From: Candidatus Aenigmatarchaeota archaeon
GTDB taxonomy: Archaea > Aenigmatarchaeota > Aenigmatarchaeia > GW2011-AR5 > WALA01
Direction of reading: 5' to 3'
Length of the DNA: 6,084 nucleotides
Assembly (NCBI GenBank): GCA_015523085.1
Contig: WALA01000045.1
Location: 1-6,084 of the forward strand
The stretch's first letter is position 1, and each line of letters begins with the position of its first letter. Shown piece by piece: positions 1 through 5,165 of the stretch. The notes beneath the pieces were generated by a model. That model was not told the DNA's origin and made no database searches. It worked only from the letters and a program-made list of their open reading frames with translations. Made by a program: the position numbers and the translations under genes.

Positions 1-910
1 AGCAACCGCAATGGCGGACCGCGGAGCAATAGTCGAATCGGTTAGAATCGTCGACGGAGACGCGTACATAACGCCCGACTTCAAGGAGCGTGAGATGGAC
101 GTCGACATCGATTACGTAAAAAGAATGATAGGCATAAACCTGAGCGTTGAAAAATTCGTTCAGTTGTTGAAGAGAATGGGGCTTGGATACAACGGACGCG
201 TGATCATACCTCCGTACAGAACGGACATAATGCACCAAATGGACATCGCCGAGGACATCGCGATAGCGTACGGATATGAGAACATCGAGCCTGAGCTCCC
301 GGGGATATTCACACGTGGCTCGTCGTTGAAGGAAAACGACTTCAAGAACGCGGTGGCATCACTGATGAACGGCATGATGTTCCAGGAGGTCCGAACGATG
401 ATACTTTCATCAAGGGAGGACCAGAATGAGAAGATGAACACAAGCAACGAGCTCGTTGAAATACTCAACGCAAAGTCGGACGAGTTCAGCGTGTGCAGGC
501 GCGACCTCATTCCAGGAATCTTGAACGTCTTCTCCCAGAACAAGCACGTCGAGTACCCGCAGAAGGTATTTGAAATTGGAAAAGTCGTGTTCCTGGCACC
601 CACGGAAACAGGCGCTGATGAGACGAACATGCTGTGCGCCGCAATGTCGCCGGGAAACTATTCAAAAATAAGTTCTGTGCTCGAGGAGTTGATGAGCTCA
701 TTGAAGATCAACTTCAAAGTCGTGGCTCGTGATGACGCTCGCTTCATTCCAGGGCGCGTTGGAACAATAATTGCCAACGGTGACGAGATCGGTGTTATTG
801 GAGAAATCCATCCGGAAATTCTCAACAAGTGGAAAGTGGAAAAACCCGTGGCGCTTTTCGAAGTTGACTTGAGAAAAATTTTCAAGATGAAAACGCCGCG
901 TAAATCATGA
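1..910 (+). CDS. pheT: Phenylalanyl-tRNA synthetase beta subunit, archaeal type (5' end outside window)
   Basis: Beta chain of the alpha2beta2 phenylalanyl-tRNA synthetase, which charges tRNA-Phe in the cytosol. The frame is open from base 2 with no start context, so the true start lies upstream. The first in-frame ATG, at 11, is internal, and about 302 codons (the C-terminal half of a family usually near 550 residues) are present. Counting from that ATG, residues about 30-96 form the B5 domain, with VDIDYVKRMIG at its start and the acidic metal-site-like pattern D78, E81, D82 before AYGYENI. Residues about 105-295 match the catalytic-like core, including GEIHPEILNKW near the end. The chain stops there, without the FDX-ACB anticodon-binding domain of bacterial PheT, as expected for the archaeal form. 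The alpha-subunit gene pheS is not in view. The last 29 bp overlap the convergent small gene on the other strand. The family assignment is confident. Confidence 0.93.
   Translation, partial: ATAMADRGAIVESVRIVDGDAYITPDFKEREMDVDIDYVKRMIGINLSVEKFVQLLKRMGLGYNGRVIIPPYRTDIMHQMDIAEDIAIAYGYENIEPELPGIFTRGSSLKENDFKNAVASLMNGMMFQEVRTMILSSREDQNEKMNTSNELVEILNAKSDEFSVCRRDLIPGILNVFSQNKHVEYPQKVFEIGKVVFLAPTETGADETNMLCAAMSPGNYSKISSVLEELMSSLKINFKVVARDDARFIPGRVGTIIANGDEIGVIGEIHPEILNKWKVEKPVALFEVDLRKIFKMKTPRKS
871..881 (-). terminator. Possible T-run terminator after the small membrane gene
   Basis: Read on the minus strand, the bases just after the TGA stop contain a run of five T (878-874) following AAA. Archaeal transcription often ends at such T-runs without a hairpin. 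The run is short, lies inside the pheT coding sequence and could be chance. Confidence 0.2.
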
Positions 911-1043
911 GTATCAGAATTAAAACTATCGTGGCGCCAGCACGGAAATAGAATGACGGCGTCTTGACAAAGAAGAAAAGGACTATGACAATCACAACGG
1001 ATATGGCCGCCAATATGGGCAAAATTTTTGTGCTTCCTTTCAT
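882..1043 (-). CDS. Small two-helix membrane protein coupled to the MinD-like gene
   Basis: A 53-residue protein that I do not recognise. After the short basic start MKGSTK there is a hydrophobic stretch at residues about 7-26, a linker with K27 and R34, and a second hydrophobic stretch at about 36-51. This predicts a hairpin of two membrane helices with almost no soluble part. Its ATG shares a base with the TGA stop of the upstream MinD-like gene (TGATG), which implies translational coupling and supports this start. An in-frame GTG at 1076 would give 64 residues but would overlap the upstream gene by 34 bp. The last 29 bp overlap the convergent pheT end. The tight junction is the main evidence that the gene is real, because a sequence this short and hydrophobic says little by itself. 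By inference it could anchor or respond to the ATPase at the membrane. An unrelated small membrane protein is also possible. Confidence 0.62.
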   Translation of the reverse strand: MKGSTKILPILAAISVVIVIVLFFFVKTPSFYFRAGATIVLILILMIYAAFSS

Positions 1044-1804
1044 CAGAAGAACCCGCCGAACATTTTTTGATACCACGTCTTCGGAATTTCCACTTTCTCG
1101 CCTGTTATGAGTGACGCAAGCTTGTAAATGCTCTGGCTTGCCGGTGAAGTCGGCTTGTGATGCACCACGGGAACCATCTTTGAAATTGCCTCCTTCACGT
1201 TTCTGTCCTCGGGTATCGTGGCAAGTATGGGAACGTTGTCCAAGATGGACGATATCTGTTCGTTTGTGAGCTCATGCCTCTTTCCCGTGACGCGATTCAC
1301 AACGACGCCGAGTATTCGTGTTCCCGCTTCCTCGGCTATTTTTATCGTCTTGAGCGCGTCTATGACTGCGGGGAGCTCCGGATTCGTTATGACTATCAAA
1401 TCGTCGCTCGACTCGATGGAAGCAAGCGCCTCGCGCCCGAGGCCGGCGGCGGAATCGACTATGACTATGTCGGCCGTGCCCTCAAGTATGTCAAAGACCT
1501 TTTTGAGATTTTCCGTGTTCAAATCTTTGAGGTCTTCGACGGATATGCCCGCCGGTATGACCTTCATTCCAAGCGGGTGTTCGTAGACGGATTCGTAAAG
1601 GTGCGCGTCTCCGCGTAGAACATCTTGGAGATTCTTGGGGTAGAGCGGAACCCCAAGGTGCATTCCAAGATTAGGCGTGGTCACGTTTGCATCTATAACA
1701 ACTACGCTTTTCCCCATTTTGCTGAGAACTGTTGATAGGTTTGCGACGAGAGTTGTTTTTCCAACTCCGCCCTTACCAGAAGATATACATATGAATCGTG
1801 TCAT
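1043..1804 (-). CDS. minD: MinD-like ParA/MinD-family ATPase
   Basis: A 253-residue P-loop ATPase of the SIMIBI class (ParA/MinD/Mrp). The deviant Walker A motif SGKGGVGKTT spans residues 9-18, with signature lysine K11 and P-loop lysine K16. Walker A' is VVVIDAN (34-40, D38), and the Walker B/switch II region is DIVIVDSAAG (112-121, D117). VVVNRVTGKRHEL (167-179) matches the base-binding region of MinD proteins. The length is normal for MinD. Members dimerise on ATP and bind the membrane or a partner to position division, chemosensory, archaellum or chromosome machinery. The last 12 residues, from K242 through W244, Y245, K247, M248 and F249 to GGFF, resemble the membrane-targeting tail of bacterial MinD, so peripheral membrane binding is likely. 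The ATG at 1802-1804 puts the P-loop at the usual distance and follows a G-rich ribosome-binding site. It is first in a two-gene unit with the 53-residue membrane protein. No MinE or MinC is visible, so the cargo is unknown. Family confident; the minD symbol is loose because archaea carry several such paralogues. Confidence 0.9.
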   Translation of the reverse strand: MTRFICISSGKGGVGKTTLVANLSTVLSKMGKSVVVIDANVTTPNLGMHLGVPLYPKNLQDVLRGDAHLYESVYEHPLGMKVIPAGISVEDLKDLNTENLKKVFDILEGTADIVIVDSAAGLGREALASIESSDDLIVITNPELPAVIDALKTIKIAEEAGTRILGVVVNRVTGKRHELTNEQISSILDNVPILATIPEDRNVKEAISKMVPVVHHKPTSPASQSIYKLASLITGEKVEIPKTWYQKMFGGFF

Positions 1805-1809
1805 TCAAT

Positions 1810-1814
1810 CCCCC
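1810..1814 (-). promoter_or_regulatory. G-rich ribosome-binding site of the MinD-like gene
   Basis: Minus-strand GTGGGGGATTGA directly precedes the ATG. The five G residues can pair, partly by G-U, with the 16S rRNA 3' end and sit five bases before the start codon. It is a weak match to GGAGGTGA but the only candidate there, and it supports the chosen start. Confidence 0.4.
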
Positions 1815-1839
1815 ACAGTATTTATTAATTGTTTCATTC

Positions 1840-1847
1840 ATTTAAAT
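1840..1847 (-). promoter_or_regulatory. TATA-like box ATTTAAAT for the MinD-like gene
   Basis: The palindrome ATTTAAAT is centred about 40 bp before the MinD-like ATG. With the usual archaeal spacing of about 26 bp, transcription would start near 1818 and give a leader of about 14 nt that includes the G-rich site. Being palindromic, it could also be read the other way toward the gene at 1887. The same octamer occurs between the P-type ATPase gene and leuS. Confidence 0.45.
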
Positions 1848-1856
1848 AATTAACCG

Positions 1857-1864
1857 TTTTTAAA
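1857..1864 (+). promoter_or_regulatory. TATA-like box for the 264-residue membrane protein, leaderless spacing
   Basis: TTTTAAAC is centred about 26.5 bp before the ATG at 1887. This is the classic distance from TATA box to transcription start in archaea, so the mRNA probably begins at or next to the ATG. The bases before the ATG (CCGAATTATATCT) hold no Shine-Dalgarno sequence, which agrees with a leaderless transcript. Confidence 0.5.
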
Positions 1865-1886
1865 CGTTTTTCTCCGAATTATATCT

Positions 1887-2681
1887 ATGATGGAATATTT
1901 TATAAATCAAACGTCATTCAACACCACGAGCACGCTGAAATTCATATACCTTTACACGAAAAGCATGCCCTCGCTCGTGAGATCCGGCGATTTCACGGCC
2001 ATAACAATTGCAATTGTCGTTTTTCTCGTGTCGCTCATAATAATCAACAAGATAACGAATGCGATGATGAAGGTCATAGAATCATTCCTCGTTCTCACGA
2101 TAATCTCATACGCATCCTATCTATTCGTGAGCGTGTTCATTTCGCGCTATCACACGTACGGAGCCACGCTGTCGAACATAGCGCTGCTGCTCATAGGAAG
2201 TTTGTCGATCATACTCGGGCTGTTCGGCGGAATAGCAACGTTGCTCAAGAACACATCGACGTACGACAAAATCGACGAGGAGATAAGCAAGATAAAGAAC
2301 CAACCATCACCCGTCAGTATGTTCAACCAGTTCACGGAAGGGAATAACATAGGAAAAAGAATTGTTTACCTCATAATTTCGGAATTCGGTGTGTTCTCGT
2401 CCAAAACCATCTCGGCTCCGAATCCGACCGTAGGCGCTGCGATATTCTTCATTTTCATTTTCGGGGCTCTCGCCTACATAATGTCGCTCAAGGAACGCAC
2501 AAAGGAGGTCGAGTATTTCCTGATAACGCTCGTCGCGGGAATAGCAATAGCAGTCATACTCGCCGTGGCTTGGTCGTCCATGCCGCTGAAAGAAGTTCTT
2601 TCCCTGAGATTTTTCGACTCGGATGCCCTCGTGGCCGTCGTTACGGGGACTGCCATATCAATGTACATGGGGAGCAAGTAA
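1887..2681 (+). CDS. Polytopic membrane protein of unknown function
   Basis: A 264-residue protein that I do not recognise. Hydrophobic segments lie at residues about 36-54, 65-86, 98-120, 183-200 and 209-228, and a weaker one at 247-261, so five or six membrane helices. The N-terminal 35 residues are polar to mixed and show no convincing cleaved signal peptide. Between helices 3 and 4 lies a hydrophilic stretch of about 60 residues (121-182) with a charged, possibly helical part (YDKIDEEISKIKNQ, 126-139) and then EFGVFSSKTISAPNPTVG. After helix 4 comes the charged linker KERTKEVE. No transporter signature, catalytic motif or nucleotide-binding site is visible. Two ATG codons stand in tandem at 1887 and 1890. 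The first is used here because it has the best leaderless spacing. The gene is divergent from the MinD-like unit across 82 bp, which allows shared regulation, and is followed after 34 bp by tRNA-Arg. Coding is well supported; function is unknown. Confidence 0.8.
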   Translation: MMEYFINQTSFNTTSTLKFIYLYTKSMPSLVRSGDFTAITIAIVVFLVSLIIINKITNAMMKVIESFLVLTIISYASYLFVSVFISRYHTYGATLSNIALLLIGSLSIILGLFGGIATLLKNTSTYDKIDEEISKIKNQPSPVSMFNQFTEGNNIGKRIVYLIISEFGVFSSKTISAPNPTVGAAIFFIFIFGALAYIMSLKERTKEVEYFLITLVAGIAIAVILAVAWSSMPLKEVLSLRFFDSDALVAVVTGTAISMYMGSK

Positions 2682-2684
2682 GAA

Positions 2685-2692
2685 TTATAAAC
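2685..2692 (+). promoter_or_regulatory. TATA box of the tRNA-Arg gene
   Basis: TTATAAAC, starting four bases after the stop of the membrane-protein gene, is centred about 27 bp before the tRNA 5' end. This is the standard archaeal promoter position, so the tRNA is probably transcribed from its own promoter with little or no 5' leader. Confidence 0.6.
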
Positions 2693-2715
2693 TTTAGCGC
2701 GCATAATTGCACTAT

Positions 2716-2790
2716 GCCCCTGTAGCTCAGCTTGGATAGAGCATCTGCCTTCTAAGCAGAGGGTCGCGGGTTCGAATCCCGTCAGGGGCA
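2716..2790 (+). tRNA. tRNA-Arg, anticodon TCT
   Basis: A complete 75-nt cloverleaf. The acceptor stem GCCCCTG (2716-2722) pairs perfectly with CAGGGGC (2783-2789), and the discriminator is A2790. The D stem is GCTC/GAGC, with A14, G15 and G18-G19 in the loop and an A at position 20, a known arginine identity base. The anticodon stem TCTGC/GCAGA encloses CTTCTAA with anticodon TCT at 2751-2753, which reads AGA and possibly AGG. The T arm GCGGG/CCCGT has one G-T pair around TTCGAAT. The 15-48 tertiary pair is G-C. No intron is present, and CCA is not encoded, so it must be added by the CCA-adding enzyme. The next base is the first base of the opposing P-type ATPase stop codon. Confidence 0.97.
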
Positions 2791-5115
2791 CTAAATCTCA
2801 TCTTCTATGGAAATGAATTTCAACGCCAGTATCTTGACGAAGTCGTTGAAGAGCATCCATGAAAGCGCGTACACCCAAATGAATCCGGCGAGCTTCCATC
2901 CAATCGGCTTCAGGATTATTCCGTACACCGACATGAGCGTTGCGACCAAATCAGTTGAAAGTATTGCGGCGAGCAGGTACTTCGACGGATACGGTTTCTT
3001 CCAGAAGTTCTTCCTGTTCCTTGCGACAAACAAGGTCGAATGCCCAGCGATTATGAGCTTCAGGAATATGAACGTCTGTATGAGCGGAAGCGAGAGCATG
3101 AAAACGTCCTTTGCTATGTACAGCGCAAGGAACGTGCTTGCAACGCCTGCTATACCGAGCAGCGTGGACAGCGTCATGAGGCCCTTGTAGTTCCACTTTA
3201 TGGGGCGCTCAACTTCTTTCACCTTGTCTAGCGATATCGTCAGTATCGGTATGTCGTTCAAGAGCGCAAGCAATGCTATCATCACCGCTGTTATCGGGTA
3301 AAAGTTGAAAACTACTATGGAAAGCGTCATGAAGAGAAGGACGCGTATCGTCTCCGTGATCCTGTATAAAGAATAATTTATCATGCGTTGGAATACCCGC
3401 CGTGCTTCGCGCACAGCATCTACAATGACGCTGAGACCCGGTGAGAGCAGGACAACGTCCGCGGCAGCGCGGGCGGCGTCTGTCGCCCCGGATACAGCTA
3501 TTCCGCAGTTCGCCTCGTGAAGGGCAGGCGCATCGTTCACGCCGTCACCCGTCATGGAAACAACATGTCCGCGCTTTTGAAGAAGTTTCACTATGTTGAA
3601 TTTGTGCTCCGGGAACACCTCAGAGAATCCGTCCGCATTTTCAATTTCGTCGTCACCGAGCTTCGATATGTCGCTTGCGTGGTATATGCGGTCGCCGATG
3701 CCTATTATCCTCGCGATGTGCTTTGCTATCGCTATGCTGTCGCCCGTTATCATTTTTATTTTTATTCCCAGATTTCGTATGGCGTTTATGGCATCCTTCA
3801 CGTCATCGCGCGGCGGGTCGAAAAGCGGTATTATGCCGACGAACTTCCACTTTCCATCGAACTGCCGAGCGACACCAATTGCGCGGTATCCGCTTTTGGC
3901 GAGCTCATCAACCTTCGCGTCTATGGAAGGGTCGTCGTTTTCGCACAATTTCTTTATGACTTGCACAGCGCCTTTTGAAACTTTGAACGTCTCGTTGCCG
4001 TATTTGACTTCGGCTTCCGTTCTCTTTATGACAGGGTCGAATGGAACGAAGTTCACAATTTCAAACTTCTTTATCTCATTGTCCACGCGGTCGCTGTACG
4101 AGAGTATTGCATTGTCTATTGGGTCGTTGTCCTCTTTCTTGGATGCAAGCGCCGCGGATATTATGACATCTTCCTTGCCGAAACTATCGTAAGGAATGGG
4201 CTCGTCCATCATCAGTTTGTTCTTCGTAAGCGTTCCCGTCTTGTCCGAGCAGAGAACGTCGGACCACGCAAGGTCCTCTATGGATGAGAGCTTCGTCACG
4301 ACCGCGTCCTTGTTCGCAAGGTTCTTCGCTCCGACTGAGAGCGTTATGGAAAGAACCGTCGGAAGCGCCGCGGGTATGGAAGCCACTGCAAGTATGAGCG
4401 AGTACTTGAGTATCTCCGACATGTTCTCGCCGCGGAACAATCCGACGATGAAAATTATTCCGATCAATATTATTGCGAGGAATATCAGGTAATCACCTAT
4501 CTTTATGAGCATCTTTTGGAGAAGACTCTTTCCCGTCGATGTCTCAACGAGCTTCACGCTCTTTGCGAAGTAGGTGTGCGTTCCCGTTGCAATCACGACA
4601 GCCGTTGCCTCCCCGCGCTTCGCTATGGCGCCGGAGTACACGGTGTCGCCTTTTCTCTTCTCAACGGGAAGCGACTCGCCAGTGAGCGACGACTCATCCG
4701 CCATTATGTAGCCGTCCTCGATTCGCGCGTCGGCTGGAATTATGTCACCTATGCGTATCTTTATCACGTCGCCGGGGACGAGATATTTTGCGTCTATCGT
4801 CTGCCACTTTCCATCGCGGAACACGCGAGCGGTCAGCGCCATTTTCTTCTTCAAAAGCTCGATGACGTTCTCGGCGCTGCGCTCCTCTATGAATCCGACT
4901 ATCGCGTTTGATATGAGAAGCGTGAAGATTATCCAAAAGTCGACCATATGGTGTATGATAAGTGATATCACGCCGGCAAGTTCAATCATCCAGGAGATGG
5001 GCCCCCAGAAGTAGGAGAGGAATTTGATAATCGGATTTTTCTTCTTCTCCGGTATCTCGTTGAGCCCGAATTTTTTAATGCGTTCTTGCGCCTCCTCGGA
5101 TGTGAGACCAAACAT
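2791..5115 (-). CDS. Plasma-membrane H+-transporting P-type ATPase (P3A type)
   Basis: A 774-residue cation pump of the P3A family, best read as an ATP-driven proton exporter in the cytoplasmic membrane. The actuator loop holds PGDVIKIRIGDIIPADARI and TGES (145-148). Helix 4 carries PAALP (248-252). The phosphorylation site is CSDKTGTLT with D291. The nucleotide domain has KGA (381-383), and the hinge has DPPRDD (433-438), MITGD (455-459) and TGDGVNDAP (522-530). About ten membrane helices fit the profile: two before the actuator (about 32-54, 58-77), two around 208-258, and six between 585 and 766. Helix 6 contains LLNDIPILTIS with D621, and helix 5 contains TIRVLL with R591. These match the aspartate and arginine used for proton transport in plant H+-ATPases, and no potassium, calcium or heavy-metal signature is seen. 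The chain ends just after helix 10 and lacks the regulatory C-terminal extension of plant and fungal pumps. The start is supported by the typical N-terminus (GLTSEEAQERIKKFG) and a strong ribosome-binding site. Ion specificity is inferred. Confidence 0.93.
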   Translation of the reverse strand: MFGLTSEEAQERIKKFGLNEIPEKKKNPIIKFLSYFWGPISWMIELAGVISLIIHHMVDFWIIFTLLISNAIVGFIEERSAENVIELLKKKMALTARVFRDGKWQTIDAKYLVPGDVIKIRIGDIIPADARIEDGYIMADESSLTGESLPVEKRKGDTVYSGAIAKRGEATAVVIATGTHTYFAKSVKLVETSTGKSLLQKMLIKIGDYLIFLAIILIGIIFIVGLFRGENMSEILKYSLILAVASIPAALPTVLSITLSVGAKNLANKDAVVTKLSSIEDLAWSDVLCSDKTGTLTKNKLMMDEPIPYDSFGKEDVIISAALASKKEDNDPIDNAILSYSDRVDNEIKKFEIVNFVPFDPVIKRTEAEVKYGNETFKVSKGAVQVIKKLCENDDPSIDAKVDELAKSGYRAIGVARQFDGKWKFVGIIPLFDPPRDDVKDAINAIRNLGIKIKMITGDSIAIAKHIARIIGIGDRIYHASDISKLGDDEIENADGFSEVFPEHKFNIVKLLQKRGHVVSMTGDGVNDAPALHEANCGIAVSGATDAARAAADVVLLSPGLSVIVDAVREARRVFQRMINYSLYRITETIRVLLFMTLSIVVFNFYPITAVMIALLALLNDIPILTISLDKVKEVERPIKWNYKGLMTLSTLLGIAGVASTFLALYIAKDVFMLSLPLIQTFIFLKLIIAGHSTLFVARNRKNFWKKPYPSKYLLAAILSTDLVATLMSVYGIILKPIGWKLAGFIWVYALSWMLFNDFVKILALKFISIEDEI

Positions 5116-5118
5116 CGT

Positions 5119-5128
5119 ACCCCCTCCC
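5119..5128 (-). promoter_or_regulatory. Strong Shine-Dalgarno of the P-type ATPase gene
   Basis: Minus-strand GGGAGGGGGT contains a GGAGG core seven bases before the ATG at 5115. This is the clearest ribosome-binding site in the window. It fixes the start codon and implies that the mRNA has a leader, unlike leuS on the other side. Confidence 0.7.
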
Positions 5129-5136
5129 TACAAACG

Positions 5137-5144
5137 ATTTAAAT
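5137..5144. promoter_or_regulatory. Palindromic TATA-like box between the ATPase gene and leuS
   Basis: ATTTAAAT is centred at 5140.5, exactly 25.5 bp from the first base of the leuS ATG (5166) and 25.5 bp from the first base of the ATPase ATG (5115). For leuS, which has no Shine-Dalgarno sequence, this is ideal leaderless spacing. For the ATPase it would place the transcript start at the ATG and leave out the Shine-Dalgarno sequence, so its use in that direction is less certain. Confidence 0.55.
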
Positions 5145-5156
5145 TTTTAGCAATCA

Positions 5157-5164
5157 GTTTAATC
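5157..5164 (-). promoter_or_regulatory. Alternative TATA-like box for the P-type ATPase gene
   Basis: Minus-strand GATTAAAC is centred near 5160.5. The usual 26-bp spacing would start the transcript near 5134 and give a leader of about 19 nt that includes the GGGAGGGGGT ribosome-binding site. It resembles the TTATAAAC and TTTTAAAC boxes elsewhere in the window. It is a weak sequence match, proposed because a leader is needed for the Shine-Dalgarno sequence to be transcribed. Confidence 0.3.
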
Positions 5165-5165
5165 T

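Noticed and set aside
160..630. A 156-codon minus-strand frame opposite pheT
   Set aside because: It is antisense to clear PheT B5 and core sequence and has no recognisable protein features.
1025..1029. Plus-strand TTTTT as a terminator for pheT
   Set aside because: It lies more than 110 bp past the pheT stop and inside the small membrane gene, and it is too short to separate from chance.
1041..1076. Upstream GTG start at 1076 for the small membrane protein (64 residues)
   Set aside because: It would overlap the MinD-like gene by 34 bp, whereas the ATG at 1043 gives the common TGATG junction and a typical short basic N-terminus before the first helix.
1218..1618. Plus-strand open frames of 114 and 122 codons opposite the MinD-like gene
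   Set aside because: They lie wholly inside the antisense of a well-supported ATPase gene and show no domain or start signal.
2474..2791. A 105-codon minus-strand frame beginning across the tRNA (MPLTGFEPATLCLEGRCS...)
   Set aside because: This is the characteristic false protein produced by translating the antisense strand of a tRNA gene, extended into the antisense of the membrane-protein gene.
3593..4192. Long plus-strand open frame of 199 codons, and another at 3517-3978, opposite the P-type ATPase
   Set aside because: The opposite strand encodes a full-length ATPase with all family motifs. These frames are serine- or arginine-rich with no recognisable domain and arise from its codon bias.
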